Below, in pieces: positions 42,356-50,559 of a DNA stretch of 64,000 bases; positions within the stretch are counted from its first letter, which is position 1, and each line of letters begins with the position of its first letter. The position numbers were made by a program, and so were the translations under genes. The DNA comes from JAMQPK01 sp963782595 (GTDB lineage Bacteria > Acidobacteriota > Vicinamibacteria > Vicinamibacterales > JAMQPK01). The DNA is taken from NCBI GenBank assembly GCA_963782595.1, contig CAWAKJ010000007.1, forward strand, positions 744,001 through 808,000. Direction: 5' to 3'. The notes under the pieces are model-generated. The model had not been told where the DNA came from. It was given only the letters and a program-made list of their open reading frames with translations, and did no database searches.

Positions 42356-43552
42356 ATGCCCATCGGTTCCGCGTTTCATGAACGCACGCTGCCGCTCTGT
42401 GAGAGCCTGAATTACCGCGACTGGGCGGGATACTACGCGGTCAGCGCGTTCGAAACACATCACGAGCACGAATACAACGCCATCCGCAACGCCGCGGCGC
42501 TCATCGACGTCTCGCCGCTCTTCAAGTACATGCTGACCGGCCGCGATGCGATAAAGCTCGTCGACCGGGTCATCACCCGCGACGCGACCAAGCTGGCCGT
42601 CGGACAGGTGGTTTACACGCCGTGGTGCGATGAGCAGGGCAAGGTAATCGATGATGGCACGGTGTCGCGGCTGGCGGAGCAGCGCTATCGCTGGACCGCC
42701 GCCGACCCCAGCCTGCGCTGGCTGGGGCAGAACGCCGTCGGGCTCGACGTGAATATCGAAGATGTCTCGGAAACGGTCGCGGCGCTCGCTGTGCAGGGGC
42801 CGACGTCTGGCGCGCTCCTCAGCCAGGTTGCCGATGCCGACGTCGCGTCACTCAAATATTTCCGCGTGACGAGCGGCCGGATCGCGGGCGTTCCCGTGGA
42901 TATTTCCCGCACCGGGTACACCGGTGATCTCGGTTACGAGATCTGGATGCCGTGGGAGCACGCGCTGAGAGTATGGGACGCGCTGGTCGCGGCGGGCGGG
43001 CCCTTCGATGTGCGTCCGGCCGGCATGCTCGCACTCGACGTGGCGCGCATCGAGGCCGGGCTCCTTCTCATCGAGGTGGATTTTTTCAGCAGCCGGAAAG
43101 CGCTCATTCCGAGCCAGCAGTATTCACCGTTCGAGATGGGGCTGGGCCGGCTCGTGCAGGTCGAAAAGGGACCGTTTGTGGGGCAGGCCGCGTTGAGGAA
43201 AGAGAAGATACAGGGCCCTGCACGTCAGGTCGTCGGCATCGAGATCAACTGGCAGGACGTGGAAGCGCTGTACGAAAAACTCGAGCTGCCGCCGCAAGTG
43301 CCGGCGACCGCCTCGCGCGTCGCCGTTCCGGTGTATCGCGATGGCGTTCAGGTGGGCAAGGCGACATCGACCACGTGGTCTCCGGTCTTGAAAAAGATGA
43401 TTGCGTTGGCGACCGTGCACAGAGGATCGATTGAATCGGGCAGCAGGCTGGAAGTGGAAGTGACCGTCGAAGCCGTCCGGCACCGCGTCAGCGCCATCGT
43501 CGTGCCGACGCCGTTTTTCAACCCGGCGCGAAAAACGGCGCTTGGGGTCTGA
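42356..43552 (+). CDS. GcvT-like aminomethyltransferase-family protein
   Basis: A 398-residue protein: 'HEHEYNAIRNAAALIDVSPLFKYMLTGRDAIKLVDRVITRDATKLAVGQVVYTPWCDEQGKVIDDGTVSRLAEQRY', 'SRTGYTGDLGYEIWMPWEHALRVWDALVAAGG', and 'RPAGMLALDVARIEAGLLLIEVDF' follow the tetrahydrofolate-binding T-protein fold. It diverges from true glycine-cleavage T-protein, and no gcvH/gcvP are nearby. Together with the divergent FAD enzymes it may handle one-carbon transfer from an oxidised methyl-bearing substrate (inference). Its TGA stop is embedded in a perfect hairpin. Confidence 0.85.
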   Translation: MPIGSAFHERTLPLCESLNYRDWAGYYAVSAFETHHEHEYNAIRNAAALIDVSPLFKYMLTGRDAIKLVDRVITRDATKLAVGQVVYTPWCDEQGKVIDDGTVSRLAEQRYRWTAADPSLRWLGQNAVGLDVNIEDVSETVAALAVQGPTSGALLSQVADADVASLKYFRVTSGRIAGVPVDISRTGYTGDLGYEIWMPWEHALRVWDALVAAGGPFDVRPAGMLALDVARIEAGLLLIEVDFFSSRKALIPSQQYSPFEMGLGRLVQVEKGPFVGQAALRKEKIQGPARQVVGIEINWQDVEALYEKLELPPQVPATASRVAVPVYRDGVQVGKATSTTWSPVLKKMIALATVHRGSIESGSRLEVEVTVEAVRHRVSAIVVPTPFFNPARKTALGV

Positions 43553-43582
43553 CCCCCGTACTGTTTGAGGGGGTCAGACCCC
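43544..43582. terminator. perfect 14-bp hairpin (GGGGTCTGACCCCC type) at a convergent junction
   Basis: GGGGTCTGACCCCC (43544-43557) and GGGGGTCAGACCCC (43569-43582) are exact inverted copies separated by 11 nt. Each half is also itself palindromic. The left half contains the GcvT-like stop codon. It probably terminates both convergent transcripts. Confidence 0.75.
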
Positions 43583-43587
43583 ATTAG

Positions 43588-44400
43588 CTAGTTCACTTTT
43601 GTGGCGGTGAGATTCCCCCCCGCGATCGCATTACCTGCGGCGTTCACGCGGCCGTTATACGTCGTGCCGCCGACCGTGAACGAGATCTGGTCGCCGTTCA
43701 TACGGCCGCCGGTGATCGCGGTTCCACTCAGGTTACCGGTGAGCATCTGAAATTCCTGGGTCAGCGTCAGGTTCCCCTGCGCCGTCTTCCAGGTGCCCTG
43801 CACTTTCGCGGGCACGATCCACAGTAGCGCCGTGCACCAGCTCGAGCAGTTGTCAGTGACCGACTCGGTCTGATCGGCCTGCCAGTCTTCCATCGTGAAC
43901 GTGTTCGCGACGATGCGCGTGCCCGGTTTCAGGTTCAGGATGCTCGGCCGCAGCTGCATGTTGATGCTGGGCAGCAGAAACATCGTAATGACCGTGGCCT
44001 TGCTGAGATCGGCCTTGAACAAGTCGCCCTCGACGAAGGTCGCCTTGCTGGCCACGCCGGCTTTCTGTGCCGCGGCCTTCGAGAGCGTCACCATGTCGGG
44101 GTTGAATTCGACGCCCATGGCCGTCGCCCCACGCTTGGCCGCCGTGATGACCGTGCGGCCGTCGCCCGATCCGAGGTCCATCACGAAGTCGTTCGGGGTG
44201 ACCTTGGCGATGTCGAGCATCCGGTCGACGAGCGCCTGAGGCGTCGGTACCCACACGACGTCTTTGCCCGGCTGTCCGACTCGAGGCTCGAACTGTCCGG
44301 TCGGCTTGGCCTCTGTCGCCGTCTGCGCGAACGCGGCCGTTGCGACGAGGACAGTAAACAGCGTCAAGACTGACTGACGAAACACGTTCAATACATGCAT
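43588..44400 (-). CDS. class I SAM-dependent methyltransferase with a signal peptide
   Basis: A 270-residue protein. The N-terminus (MHVLNVFRQSVLTLFTVLVATAAFAQ) is a clear signal peptide. The SAM site follows: 'NDFVMDLGSGDGRTVITAAKRGATAMGVEFNPDMV' (motif I), 'SKATFVEGDLFKADLSKATVITMFLLPSIN' and 'ILNLKPGTRIVANTF'. The last ~70 residues are beta-rich. Export of a SAM enzyme is odd because SAM is not known to be supplied to the periplasm. Either the N-terminus is a membrane anchor facing inward or the fold binds something else. Start ATG 44400 chosen at the signal peptide. Confidence 0.82.
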   Translation of the reverse strand: MHVLNVFRQSVLTLFTVLVATAAFAQTATEAKPTGQFEPRVGQPGKDVVWVPTPQALVDRMLDIAKVTPNDFVMDLGSGDGRTVITAAKRGATAMGVEFNPDMVTLSKAAAQKAGVASKATFVEGDLFKADLSKATVITMFLLPSINMQLRPSILNLKPGTRIVANTFTMEDWQADQTESVTDNCSSWCTALLWIVPAKVQGTWKTAQGNLTLTQEFQMLTGNLSGTAITGGRMNGDQISFTVGGTTYNGRVNAAGNAIAGGNLTATKVN

Positions 44401-44647
44401 GTGGCTGACTCCTAAGGCCGTGGTTAAGCCGGCTATTGTATATCCATCCTTACGCCTGCACGTTTCTCCCCGTTTCACTGGAATTGAGAGGCCCGCGCGA
44501 GAATTTTTCCCGCGCGCGTCCGGGCTGCGGTTCGGCGCGATTCGGATGAAGTGATGGCGACGCGCAATCGATCGCGCGTCGTCCCCGCATATCAAGAAAA
44601 TCCTCTTGACCGACCGAATTGGTCGGATATAGAGTCTTTCGTGAACT

Positions 44648-44662
44648 TGAGACTGAGTCTCA
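44648..44662. promoter_or_regulatory. Fur-like box before the TonB receptor
   Basis: TGAGACTGAGTCTCA is a perfect 7-1-7 inverted repeat with the TGA...TCA ends of Fur-type operators, 167 nt before the receptor ATG. Fur control fits the iron-uptake nature of the operon but is inferred. Confidence 0.45.
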
Positions 44663-44680
44663 GTTTCAGCACCGTAACGA

Positions 44681-44710
44681 GCCCGCCGAATGCTTGCACA
44701 TCCGGCGGGC
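44681..44710 (+). promoter_or_regulatory. leader hairpin of the TonB-receptor operon
   Basis: GCCCGCCG pairs with CCGGCGGGC around a 13-nt loop, 118 nt before the ATG. No T-run follows, so it is a leader structure and not a terminator. The rest of the 428-nt gap (44401-44828) shows nothing else recognisable. Confidence 0.4.
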
Positions 44711-44828
44711 GTGCCGAACAGCGGCTCTGGAAACCGTTTTTATCACGCGCGTGGCGCATGACCGTCCGGCTCGCCTATTGTAGCCGCCGCCGGCGTCATC
44801 GCGACCCGCGATTCGAAAGGGAAGCGCG

Positions 44829-47384
44829 ATGGCTCGAGTGCGGCGTCACAAGCACCACAGCAAGAAATCACGATCCAGTTGGGCGCTCATGGGGGCGTTT
44901 GTCGCCTCAGCGACGCTGAGCCCACGCCTTGCCACACCCGTCCACGGCGCAGAGCTCACCAGACGGCTAGAGTCGCTCCGGATCGCCGTTCCCGGCGACA
45001 CGCACGTCGCCCGCGCATGGAGCGCGCAGGTGGCGGCCGGCGACACGCGCCAGTTGCGTTTCGATATTCCAGCCGGTCCGCTGAGGACGGTGCTGGCCGA
45101 GATTCAACGTCTCACGGGCCTCAACATCGCCATCACCAACGAAGGCATTGGCGATGTGGCGTCGCCAGGCGTGAGCGGTCTCTACACGCCCGCGGATGCG
45201 CTGACGCGAGCGCTCGAGGGGACGAACGTGACCTCGCGCACGATAGCGCCGAACAGCGTCACGCTCGAGATTCGTCTCATGTCCGAGGCCGTCGACGTCA
45301 CGGGCACTGTTCCGCAGCCTCGTCCGGCGTCGCCGAAATACGTGCAGCCGCTCATCGAAGTGCCGCAGACGATTGAAGTGATTCCGCGCGAGGTCATGGA
45401 AGCGCAAGGCGTAACCACGCTGAGCGACGCGCTGCGCAATGTCCCCGGGATCAGCCTGCAGGCCGGCGAAGGCGGCGGTGCGTCGAGCACCACAGGCGAC
45501 ATGTTCAACCTGCGCGGCTTCAGCGCGAACAACAGCCTCTTTGTGGACGGCGTCCGCGACGACGGTCTCATGTCGCGCGACGTGTACAACCTAGAGCAGG
45601 TGGAAGTGTTCATGGGTCCCACCGGATCGGATGTCGGTCGCGGCAACGCCGCGGGGTACGTGAACATGCAGACCAAAGTGCCCCTCGCCCAATCGGCCTA
45701 CAACGTGACGTACGGATACGGCAGCGGCGACATGAACCGGACCACCATCGATCTGAACCAGACCGTGTCGTTCGGGTCGCCCGACAGCTGGCTCGGCAAG
45801 TCGGCGGTTCGCCTGAACGCCCTTTGGGAAGACGGCGGTGTTGCCGGGCGTGACATCGTGGAGCGCAGCAACAAGTCCGTCGCGCCCTCGATCGCCCTCG
45901 GACTGAATACGCCCACGCGAGTCGTCGCCTCCGCGCAGGTGACGCGTCAGGACAACGTGCCCGACTACGGCGTACCGGGCTCGGCGTGGCTCGACTACCA
46001 GCTCGCGCCGACCACGGTGATAGCGACCCGGCCGGTGGACTCGACCAATTTCTACGGCAGTGTGGGCTACGACTTCGACGCCGTCGAACAGGAAAGCTAC
46101 ACCGCGCATGTCGAGCACGACATCAACACCAATCTTTCGCTGAGAAATCAGACGCGCTACAACAAGACGCACCGGACGGCGGTCATTTCCACGGCCCAGT
46201 CGCCGACCAGCTTCATTCCGGCGACCGAGACGCTAACGATCGCGCGTCAGGGCAACGAGCGCGAGAACGACATCATCTCGAACCAGACCAGCCTGTCGGC
46301 GCGGTTTGCCACCGGCCGCATTCAGCATGCGGCGAACGCCGGCTTCGAGGTCGCGAGCGAAGAGCAATTTGCCCCGACCCTTGGCGGCGTGGGCACGAGA
46401 GAGCCGGCCGCCGTCGACCTCTACAATCCGAACCCGCGCGATCCCATTGTCGGATACGCCCCCGCGCGCACGCTGGCCTACAACAGAGGGAAGACCAACA
46501 CCATCGCCGTCTATGCCTTCGACAGTATCGAGCTGGGGACGCGGTGGCAGCTCAGCGGCGGACTGCGCTTCGAGCACTACGACGCGGCGTTCAAAATCGC
46601 GGACGCCACCGGGCTCCTGACGACCGACCTCACGACGAGGGACGGGTTGTTCAGCGGCAAAGCGGGCATTCTGTACAGGCTGACGGGCGAAGCGAACCTG
46701 TACTTCTCCTATGGCTCTGCGGTGACGCCGCCCGGCACGGCGAACTTCACGTTGAGCGCGCAGCCGAACAATCAGAACAACCCGAACGTCAAGCCCCAGG
46801 AATCGACCAACTACGAGCTTGGCGGCAAGGTCGGCCTCTACAACAACCGGCTGTCGCTGAGCGCCGCGGCATTCAGAACCGAGAACAAGAACGTCATCTT
46901 CACCGTCGACGCCGTCGCCATTCCTCCGGTCTTCAACCAGGACGACGGACAGCGCGTCAACGGGTTCAGCATCGGGTCGCTCGGTCAGATCACGCCGCGG
47001 TGGCAGGTGCTGGCCAATCTCGGCTATCTCGACACGCGCCAGATCAGTCAGAACCCCGCGAACAACGGGCGGCGCCTGACGCTCACGCCCGAATGGTCGG
47101 GCAGTCTGTGGACGACCTACGAGTTCCCGGTGCGCCTCACGATCGGCGGCGGCGTGCGCTACATGGACGAAGTCTTCGTCAATGCGCCGAACACGATTCG
47201 CGTGCCGAGCTACGCCCTCGCCGACGTGATGGTCGAGTACGACGTCAATGCGCACCTCTCGCTCCGGCTCAATTTGAACAACATCACCGACAGGTTCTAC
47301 ATCAGGAACGTGAACAACAATGGCGGCCGCTTCAACCCGGGCACACCGCGCTCGGCGGTCGTCACCTCCAGCGTGAGGTTCTAG
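44829..47384 (+). CDS. TonB-dependent siderophore receptor with an STN domain
   Basis: An 851-residue outer-membrane protein: basic N-terminus and export segment (to about 41), STN signalling domain ('LRFDIPAGPLRTVLAEIQRLTGLNIAI..SGLYTPADALTRALEGTNV', about 75-145), plug ('PLIEVPQTIEVIPREVMEAQGVTTLSDALRNVPGISLQ...FNLRGFSANNSLFVDGVRDDG'), and a 22-strand barrel ending in '..AVVTSSVRF' with the usual terminal Phe. It imports ferric siderophores with TonB energy. An STN domain normally signals to a FecR/ECF pair; none is adjacent. First gene of the iron operon. Confidence 0.92.
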   Translation: MARVRRHKHHSKKSRSSWALMGAFVASATLSPRLATPVHGAELTRRLESLRIAVPGDTHVARAWSAQVAAGDTRQLRFDIPAGPLRTVLAEIQRLTGLNIAITNEGIGDVASPGVSGLYTPADALTRALEGTNVTSRTIAPNSVTLEIRLMSEAVDVTGTVPQPRPASPKYVQPLIEVPQTIEVIPREVMEAQGVTTLSDALRNVPGISLQAGEGGGASSTTGDMFNLRGFSANNSLFVDGVRDDGLMSRDVYNLEQVEVFMGPTGSDVGRGNAAGYVNMQTKVPLAQSAYNVTYGYGSGDMNRTTIDLNQTVSFGSPDSWLGKSAVRLNALWEDGGVAGRDIVERSNKSVAPSIALGLNTPTRVVASAQVTRQDNVPDYGVPGSAWLDYQLAPTTVIATRPVDSTNFYGSVGYDFDAVEQESYTAHVEHDINTNLSLRNQTRYNKTHRTAVISTAQSPTSFIPATETLTIARQGNERENDIISNQTSLSARFATGRIQHAANAGFEVASEEQFAPTLGGVGTREPAAVDLYNPNPRDPIVGYAPARTLAYNRGKTNTIAVYAFDSIELGTRWQLSGGLRFEHYDAAFKIADATGLLTTDLTTRDGLFSGKAGILYRLTGEANLYFSYGSAVTPPGTANFTLSAQPNNQNNPNVKPQESTNYELGGKVGLYNNRLSLSAAAFRTENKNVIFTVDAVAIPPVFNQDDGQRVNGFSIGSLGQITPRWQVLANLGYLDTRQISQNPANNGRRLTLTPEWSGSLWTTYEFPVRLTIGGGVRYMDEVFVNAPNTIRVPSYALADVMVEYDVNAHLSLRLNLNNITDRFYIRNVNNNGGRFNPGTPRSAVVTSSVRF

Positions 47385-47395
47385 CGGAGATCGAG

Positions 47396-48076
47396 ATGCT
47401 TCTCGCGATTCCCGATCTTCTGAGCGCCGAGCAGGTGACGTCCGCGCGCACACTGCTCGACAGGGCCGAGTGGATTGACGGTAAGGCGACCGCGGGGCCG
47501 CAGTCTGCCCGCACGAAGAACAACCAGCAGCTGGCCGAAGGTTCCGCGGTCTCAGAGTCGATCGGCGACATGATCCTCACGGCGCTGCAGCGAAATGCGC
47601 TGTTCGTGTCGGCTGCGCTGCCGCTGCGCGTGTTTCCTCCGCTCTTCAACCGTTACCAGGGCGGACACGCCTTCGGCAACCACATCGACAATGCGATTCG
47701 GCAGATTGGCTCGACCGGTCATCGCATCCGTACCGATCTGTCCGCGACGCTGTTCCTCGCCGAGCCGGACGAGTACGACGGGGGAGAGCTGACCGTCGAA
47801 GACAACTTCGGCGTGCACAAAGTGAAGCTGCCCGCGGGCGACATGGTGCTCTATCCATCGTCCAGCCTGCACAGTGTCTCGGCGGTGTCACGCGGCGCGC
47901 GCATCGCGTCGTTCTTCTGGATTCAAAGCATGATTCGCGACGACGCCCGCCGGACGCTGCTGTTCGATCTCGACGTATCCATTCAACAACTCTCGCGGGA
48001 CGTGCCGGCGCATCCGTCAGTGGTGCAACTGACTGGCGTCTATCACAACCTGCTTCGTCAATGGGCGGAGATGTGA
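47396..48076 (+). CDS. PKHD-type Fe(II)/2-oxoglutarate dioxygenase (PiuC/YbiX family)
   Basis: A 226-residue protein matching PiuC in length and sequence: 'MLLAIPDLLSAEQVTSARTLLDRAEWIDGKATAGPQSARTKNNQQL'. The iron triad is H96, D98 ('GNHIDNAI') and H159 ('SSSLHSVSAV'), with R169 for 2-oxoglutarate. These hydroxylases accompany TonB siderophore receptors and are iron-regulated. GGAG lies seven nt before ATG 47396, twelve nt after the receptor stop. The same frame is open far upstream across the receptor gene, but that part is a shadow. Confidence 0.92.
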   Translation: MLLAIPDLLSAEQVTSARTLLDRAEWIDGKATAGPQSARTKNNQQLAEGSAVSESIGDMILTALQRNALFVSAALPLRVFPPLFNRYQGGHAFGNHIDNAIRQIGSTGHRIRTDLSATLFLAEPDEYDGGELTVEDNFGVHKVKLPAGDMVLYPSSSLHSVSAVSRGARIASFFWIQSMIRDDARRTLLFDLDVSIQQLSRDVPAHPSVVQLTGVYHNLLRQWAEM

Positions 48077-48083
48077 GGAGATC

Positions 48084-49340
48084 ATGAAGCTGCGGTCCGT
48101 TCTGTTCTGGCTCCATCTCACCTGCGGTGTCGTCGCGGGTGCGGTCATCCTCATCATGTCCGTGACGGGCGCCCTGCTGACCTATCAGCGGCAGATTACC
48201 GCGTGGGCCGACATGCGCGGGTATCGGATGGAACCGCCCGCTGGCTCGAGGAGGCTCTCGGCGGACGAGCTGGTGGCGAAAGTCAGAGAAGCGCATCCCG
48301 ACCTCGCGCCGACCAGCATCATCGTCCGCTCCGATCCCGGCGCGCCGGCCTCGCTCGCGGTGGGTCCCGCACGGCAGGTGTTCGTCAACCCGTACTCCGG
48401 CGCCGTGCTGGGAGAAGGCAACGGGCAGGGGGTCCGCGATTTTTTCCGCCGCATGGTCGAGTGGCATCGGTACGTCGCGATGGCCGGCGAGAGCCGTCCA
48501 ACCGGTCGTGCCATTACCGGCGCCTCCAATCTGATGTTTCTCTTCATCGTGGTGAGCGGGCTTTTCCTGTGGTGGCCGCGCACGTGGACGTGGGCGGCGG
48601 TGAAGGGTGTCGTGTGGTTCCGCGGCGGGTTGGCTGGCAAGGCACGTGACTTCAACTGGCACAACACCATCGGCTTCTGGTCGGCGATTCCTCTCGCGAT
48701 CATCGTGGCTGGCGGCGTGGTCATCTCGTATCCGTGGGCGACCGCCCTTGTGTATCGCGCGTATGGCGAACAACCGCCCGCACCGGCCGGCGGCCTGGCC
48801 GCCCGCGGCGGCGGACCCGGCACCGCCTCCGCTGGAGCTACGGCGGTCAGGGGACGCGCGGGAGGTCCGGGGAGAAACGGCGGGCCGGGACGAGGACCTG
48901 CGCTGGCAGCGGGGGAACAGCTGCGAGCCGAGGTGCCCGGTGCAGCGCTGGAGGTGCTCGTCGCGAAGGCTCAGGCTCAGATGCCGGAGTGGAAGACCAT
49001 CAGTGTCGCCATTCCGTCCGGCAACGCGCCAAGAGTGGTACTGACACTCGACGCGGGCGACGGAGGGCAGCCGCACAAGCGTGCGACGTTGACGGTCAAC
49101 CGGCGTACGGGCGAGGTCGAGCGATGGGAGCCCTATGCGAGCCAGTCGGCGGGCCGGCGCGCGCGCACATGGTTACGTTTTGCCCACACGGGTGAAGTTT
49201 ACGGTCTGGTTGGACAGACGGTCGCGGGCATCGTGACAGCCGGTGGCGCTGTGCTCGTCTGGACTGGCATAGCGCTGGCATTGAGACGTTTGTTCTCATG
49301 GCGAAAGCGCGGGCGCGCATCGATGGCGAAGGCGGCCTGA
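48084..49340 (+). CDS. PepSY-associated TM protein (PiuB-like)
   Basis: A 418-residue inner-membrane protein: 'LRSVLFWLHLTCGVVAGAVILIMSVTGALLTYQRQI', a PepSY domain ('LSADELVAKVREAHPDLAPTSIIV..GPARQVFVNPYSGAVLGEG'), 'FFRRMVEWHRYVAMAGESRPTGRAITGASNLMFLFIVVSGLFLWWPR', and a C-terminal 'LRFAHTGEVYGLVGQTVAGIVTAGGAVLVWTGIALALRRL'. Proteins of this kind are thought to reduce ferric siderophores at the membrane. A Gly/Arg/Ala-rich insert (about 240-275) lies between helices. Eight nt after PiuC. Confidence 0.9.
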   Translation: MKLRSVLFWLHLTCGVVAGAVILIMSVTGALLTYQRQITAWADMRGYRMEPPAGSRRLSADELVAKVREAHPDLAPTSIIVRSDPGAPASLAVGPARQVFVNPYSGAVLGEGNGQGVRDFFRRMVEWHRYVAMAGESRPTGRAITGASNLMFLFIVVSGLFLWWPRTWTWAAVKGVVWFRGGLAGKARDFNWHNTIGFWSAIPLAIIVAGGVVISYPWATALVYRAYGEQPPAPAGGLAARGGGPGTASAGATAVRGRAGGPGRNGGPGRGPALAAGEQLRAEVPGAALEVLVAKAQAQMPEWKTISVAIPSGNAPRVVLTLDAGDGGQPHKRATLTVNRRTGEVERWEPYASQSAGRRARTWLRFAHTGEVYGLVGQTVAGIVTAGGAVLVWTGIALALRRLFSWRKRGRASMAKAA

Positions 49341-49354
49341 GTCCACGGTTCGGT

Positions 49355-50257
49355 ATGCGACCGTTTCGATACTTCACGACGGTCGCGCTCCTGCTGGCGT
49401 CTACCTCGCTGCTTGCCCAGACACCGGATATCGGTGTTCTGATCATGGCGCACGGCGGCAGTCGCGGCTGGAACGACCACGTCCGCGATCTCGCCACGCG
49501 CGTCTCAGCGTGTGCGCCGGCGGAAGTGGCATTCGGCATGGCGACGCGATCGACGCTCCAGGCGGCCGCGGCTCAGCTCGAGTCGAAAGGCGTGCGGCAG
49601 ATCGTGGCAGTTCCGCTCTTCGTGTCGTCCCACAGCTCCATCATCGAGGCGACGCAATACCTGCTGGGGGTACGCGCCGAAGCGCCGCCGCAGTTGTCGC
49701 TTTTCGCGAGGATGGATCACGGTGCCGCCCACGGTCCCACTCACTCGCCTGAATCCGGGACAACCCCCGTCCAGGCAATCGTCCCGATCAGGATGACCGC
49801 TGCGCTCGACAGTCATCCGATCGTCGCAGCGATACTCGCGGCGCGTGCGCGCGAGGTGAGCCGCGATCCAGCGGCGGAGGTCCTCATCATCGTCGCACAT
49901 GGGCCGGAAGACGAAGCCAGCAATGACAAGTGGCTGGCCGAGATGCGGACGCTGTCGCAGAGAGTCGCGGCTGAGATTCCGTTCGCGCGCGTCGAATATC
50001 AGACGGTCCGCGACGACGCGGACCCTGGTGTGCGGAGCCGCGCGGCGGCCGAGCTGCGCTCACGAGTGGAGGTTGCCGTCGCGGAGAAAAAGTCGGCCGT
50101 CATCGTGCCGCTGCTGCTTTCGTACGGAGGCATTGAGGCGGGCATCCGGAAGCGGCTCGACGGGTTGAGTTACACCATGTCTACCTCCGCTCTGTTGCCC
50201 GATCCGCGTCTGGTTGACTGGGTCGTTGAATCGGCCGGCCTGGCTGGTTGCCTCTGA
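49355..50257 (+). CDS. secreted CbiX/SirB-like (class II chelatase fold) protein
   Basis: A 300-residue protein. The signal peptide (MRPFRYFTTVALLLASTSLLAQ) is followed by two chelatase-like halves: 'DIGVLIMAHGGSRGWNDHVRDLA' with H33 in the active-site position, and 'AEVLIIVAHGPEDEASNDKWLAEM' with a second His. 'KKSAVIVPLLLSYGGIEAGIRKRL' closes the second half. Cytosolic relatives insert Co or Fe into sirohydrochlorin. An exported copy behind a TonB receptor/PiuC/PepSY set may instead handle metal or tetrapyrroles outside the cytoplasm (inference). Start chosen at the signal peptide; it follows the PepSY gene by 14 nt. Confidence 0.82.
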   Translation: MRPFRYFTTVALLLASTSLLAQTPDIGVLIMAHGGSRGWNDHVRDLATRVSACAPAEVAFGMATRSTLQAAAAQLESKGVRQIVAVPLFVSSHSSIIEATQYLLGVRAEAPPQLSLFARMDHGAAHGPTHSPESGTTPVQAIVPIRMTAALDSHPIVAAILAARAREVSRDPAAEVLIIVAHGPEDEASNDKWLAEMRTLSQRVAAEIPFARVEYQTVRDDADPGVRSRAAAELRSRVEVAVAEKKSAVIVPLLLSYGGIEAGIRKRLDGLSYTMSTSALLPDPRLVDWVVESAGLAGCL

Positions 50258-50294
50258 TGAGCGCTGCTGGCTTATCGAGAGTGTCTCATCAGAG
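50252..50294. terminator. hairpin at the end of the iron operon
   Basis: CTCTGATGAG (50252-50261) and CTCATCAGAG (50285-50294) are exact 10-bp inverted repeats spanning the stop codon region. No T-run follows. It marks the convergent junction with the small gene at 50324. Confidence 0.5.
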
Positions 50295-50323
50295 AACAGC
50301 CCGGCGGTGACCGGACCGGCACG

Positions 50324-50476
50324 CTACACTCGCAGCGTGAGCACACCAAGTCCGATCAATCCGGTCAACACGAGATAGGTCGCCACCAGATAGTTGAGAA
50401 GTTTCGGAAAAACAAAAATCAGAATTCCGAAAACGATCGCAATCACGGGGCTCAGACTCGCCGCAGTAAACACCAT
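50324..50476 (-). CDS. DUF3096-like 50-residue membrane protein
   Basis: MVFTAASLSPVIAIVFGILI then FVFPKLLNYLVATYLVLTGL and IGLGVLTLRV: two hydrophobic helices with the Pro-Lys-Leu-Leu-Asn-Tyr turn of the DUF3096 family. A strong GAGGAGG ribosome site lies five nt before the ATG (50476). Function unknown. It is divergent from the glycine-zipper gene and convergent with the iron operon. Confidence 0.75.
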   Translation of the reverse strand: MVFTAASLSPVIAIVFGILIFVFPKLLNYLVATYLVLTGLIGLGVLTLRV

Positions 50477-50559
50477 ACATCCTCCTCGACCCGTTCAGCA
50501 TCGCAAGTTTCGTACCTCTGGCCTCCTGATTGCACTGATCCGCACATTTGGAGGTGTTC

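Noticed and set aside
42356..43552. Glycine cleavage system T-protein
   Set aside because: No H- or P-protein genes are adjacent and the sequence diverges from true GcvT; only family membership is supported.
45986..47395. Very long open frame overlapping the TonB receptor in another frame
   Set aside because: It is a shadow of the receptor gene; only its last 226 codons (from ATG 47396) are real and encode the PiuC-type enzyme.
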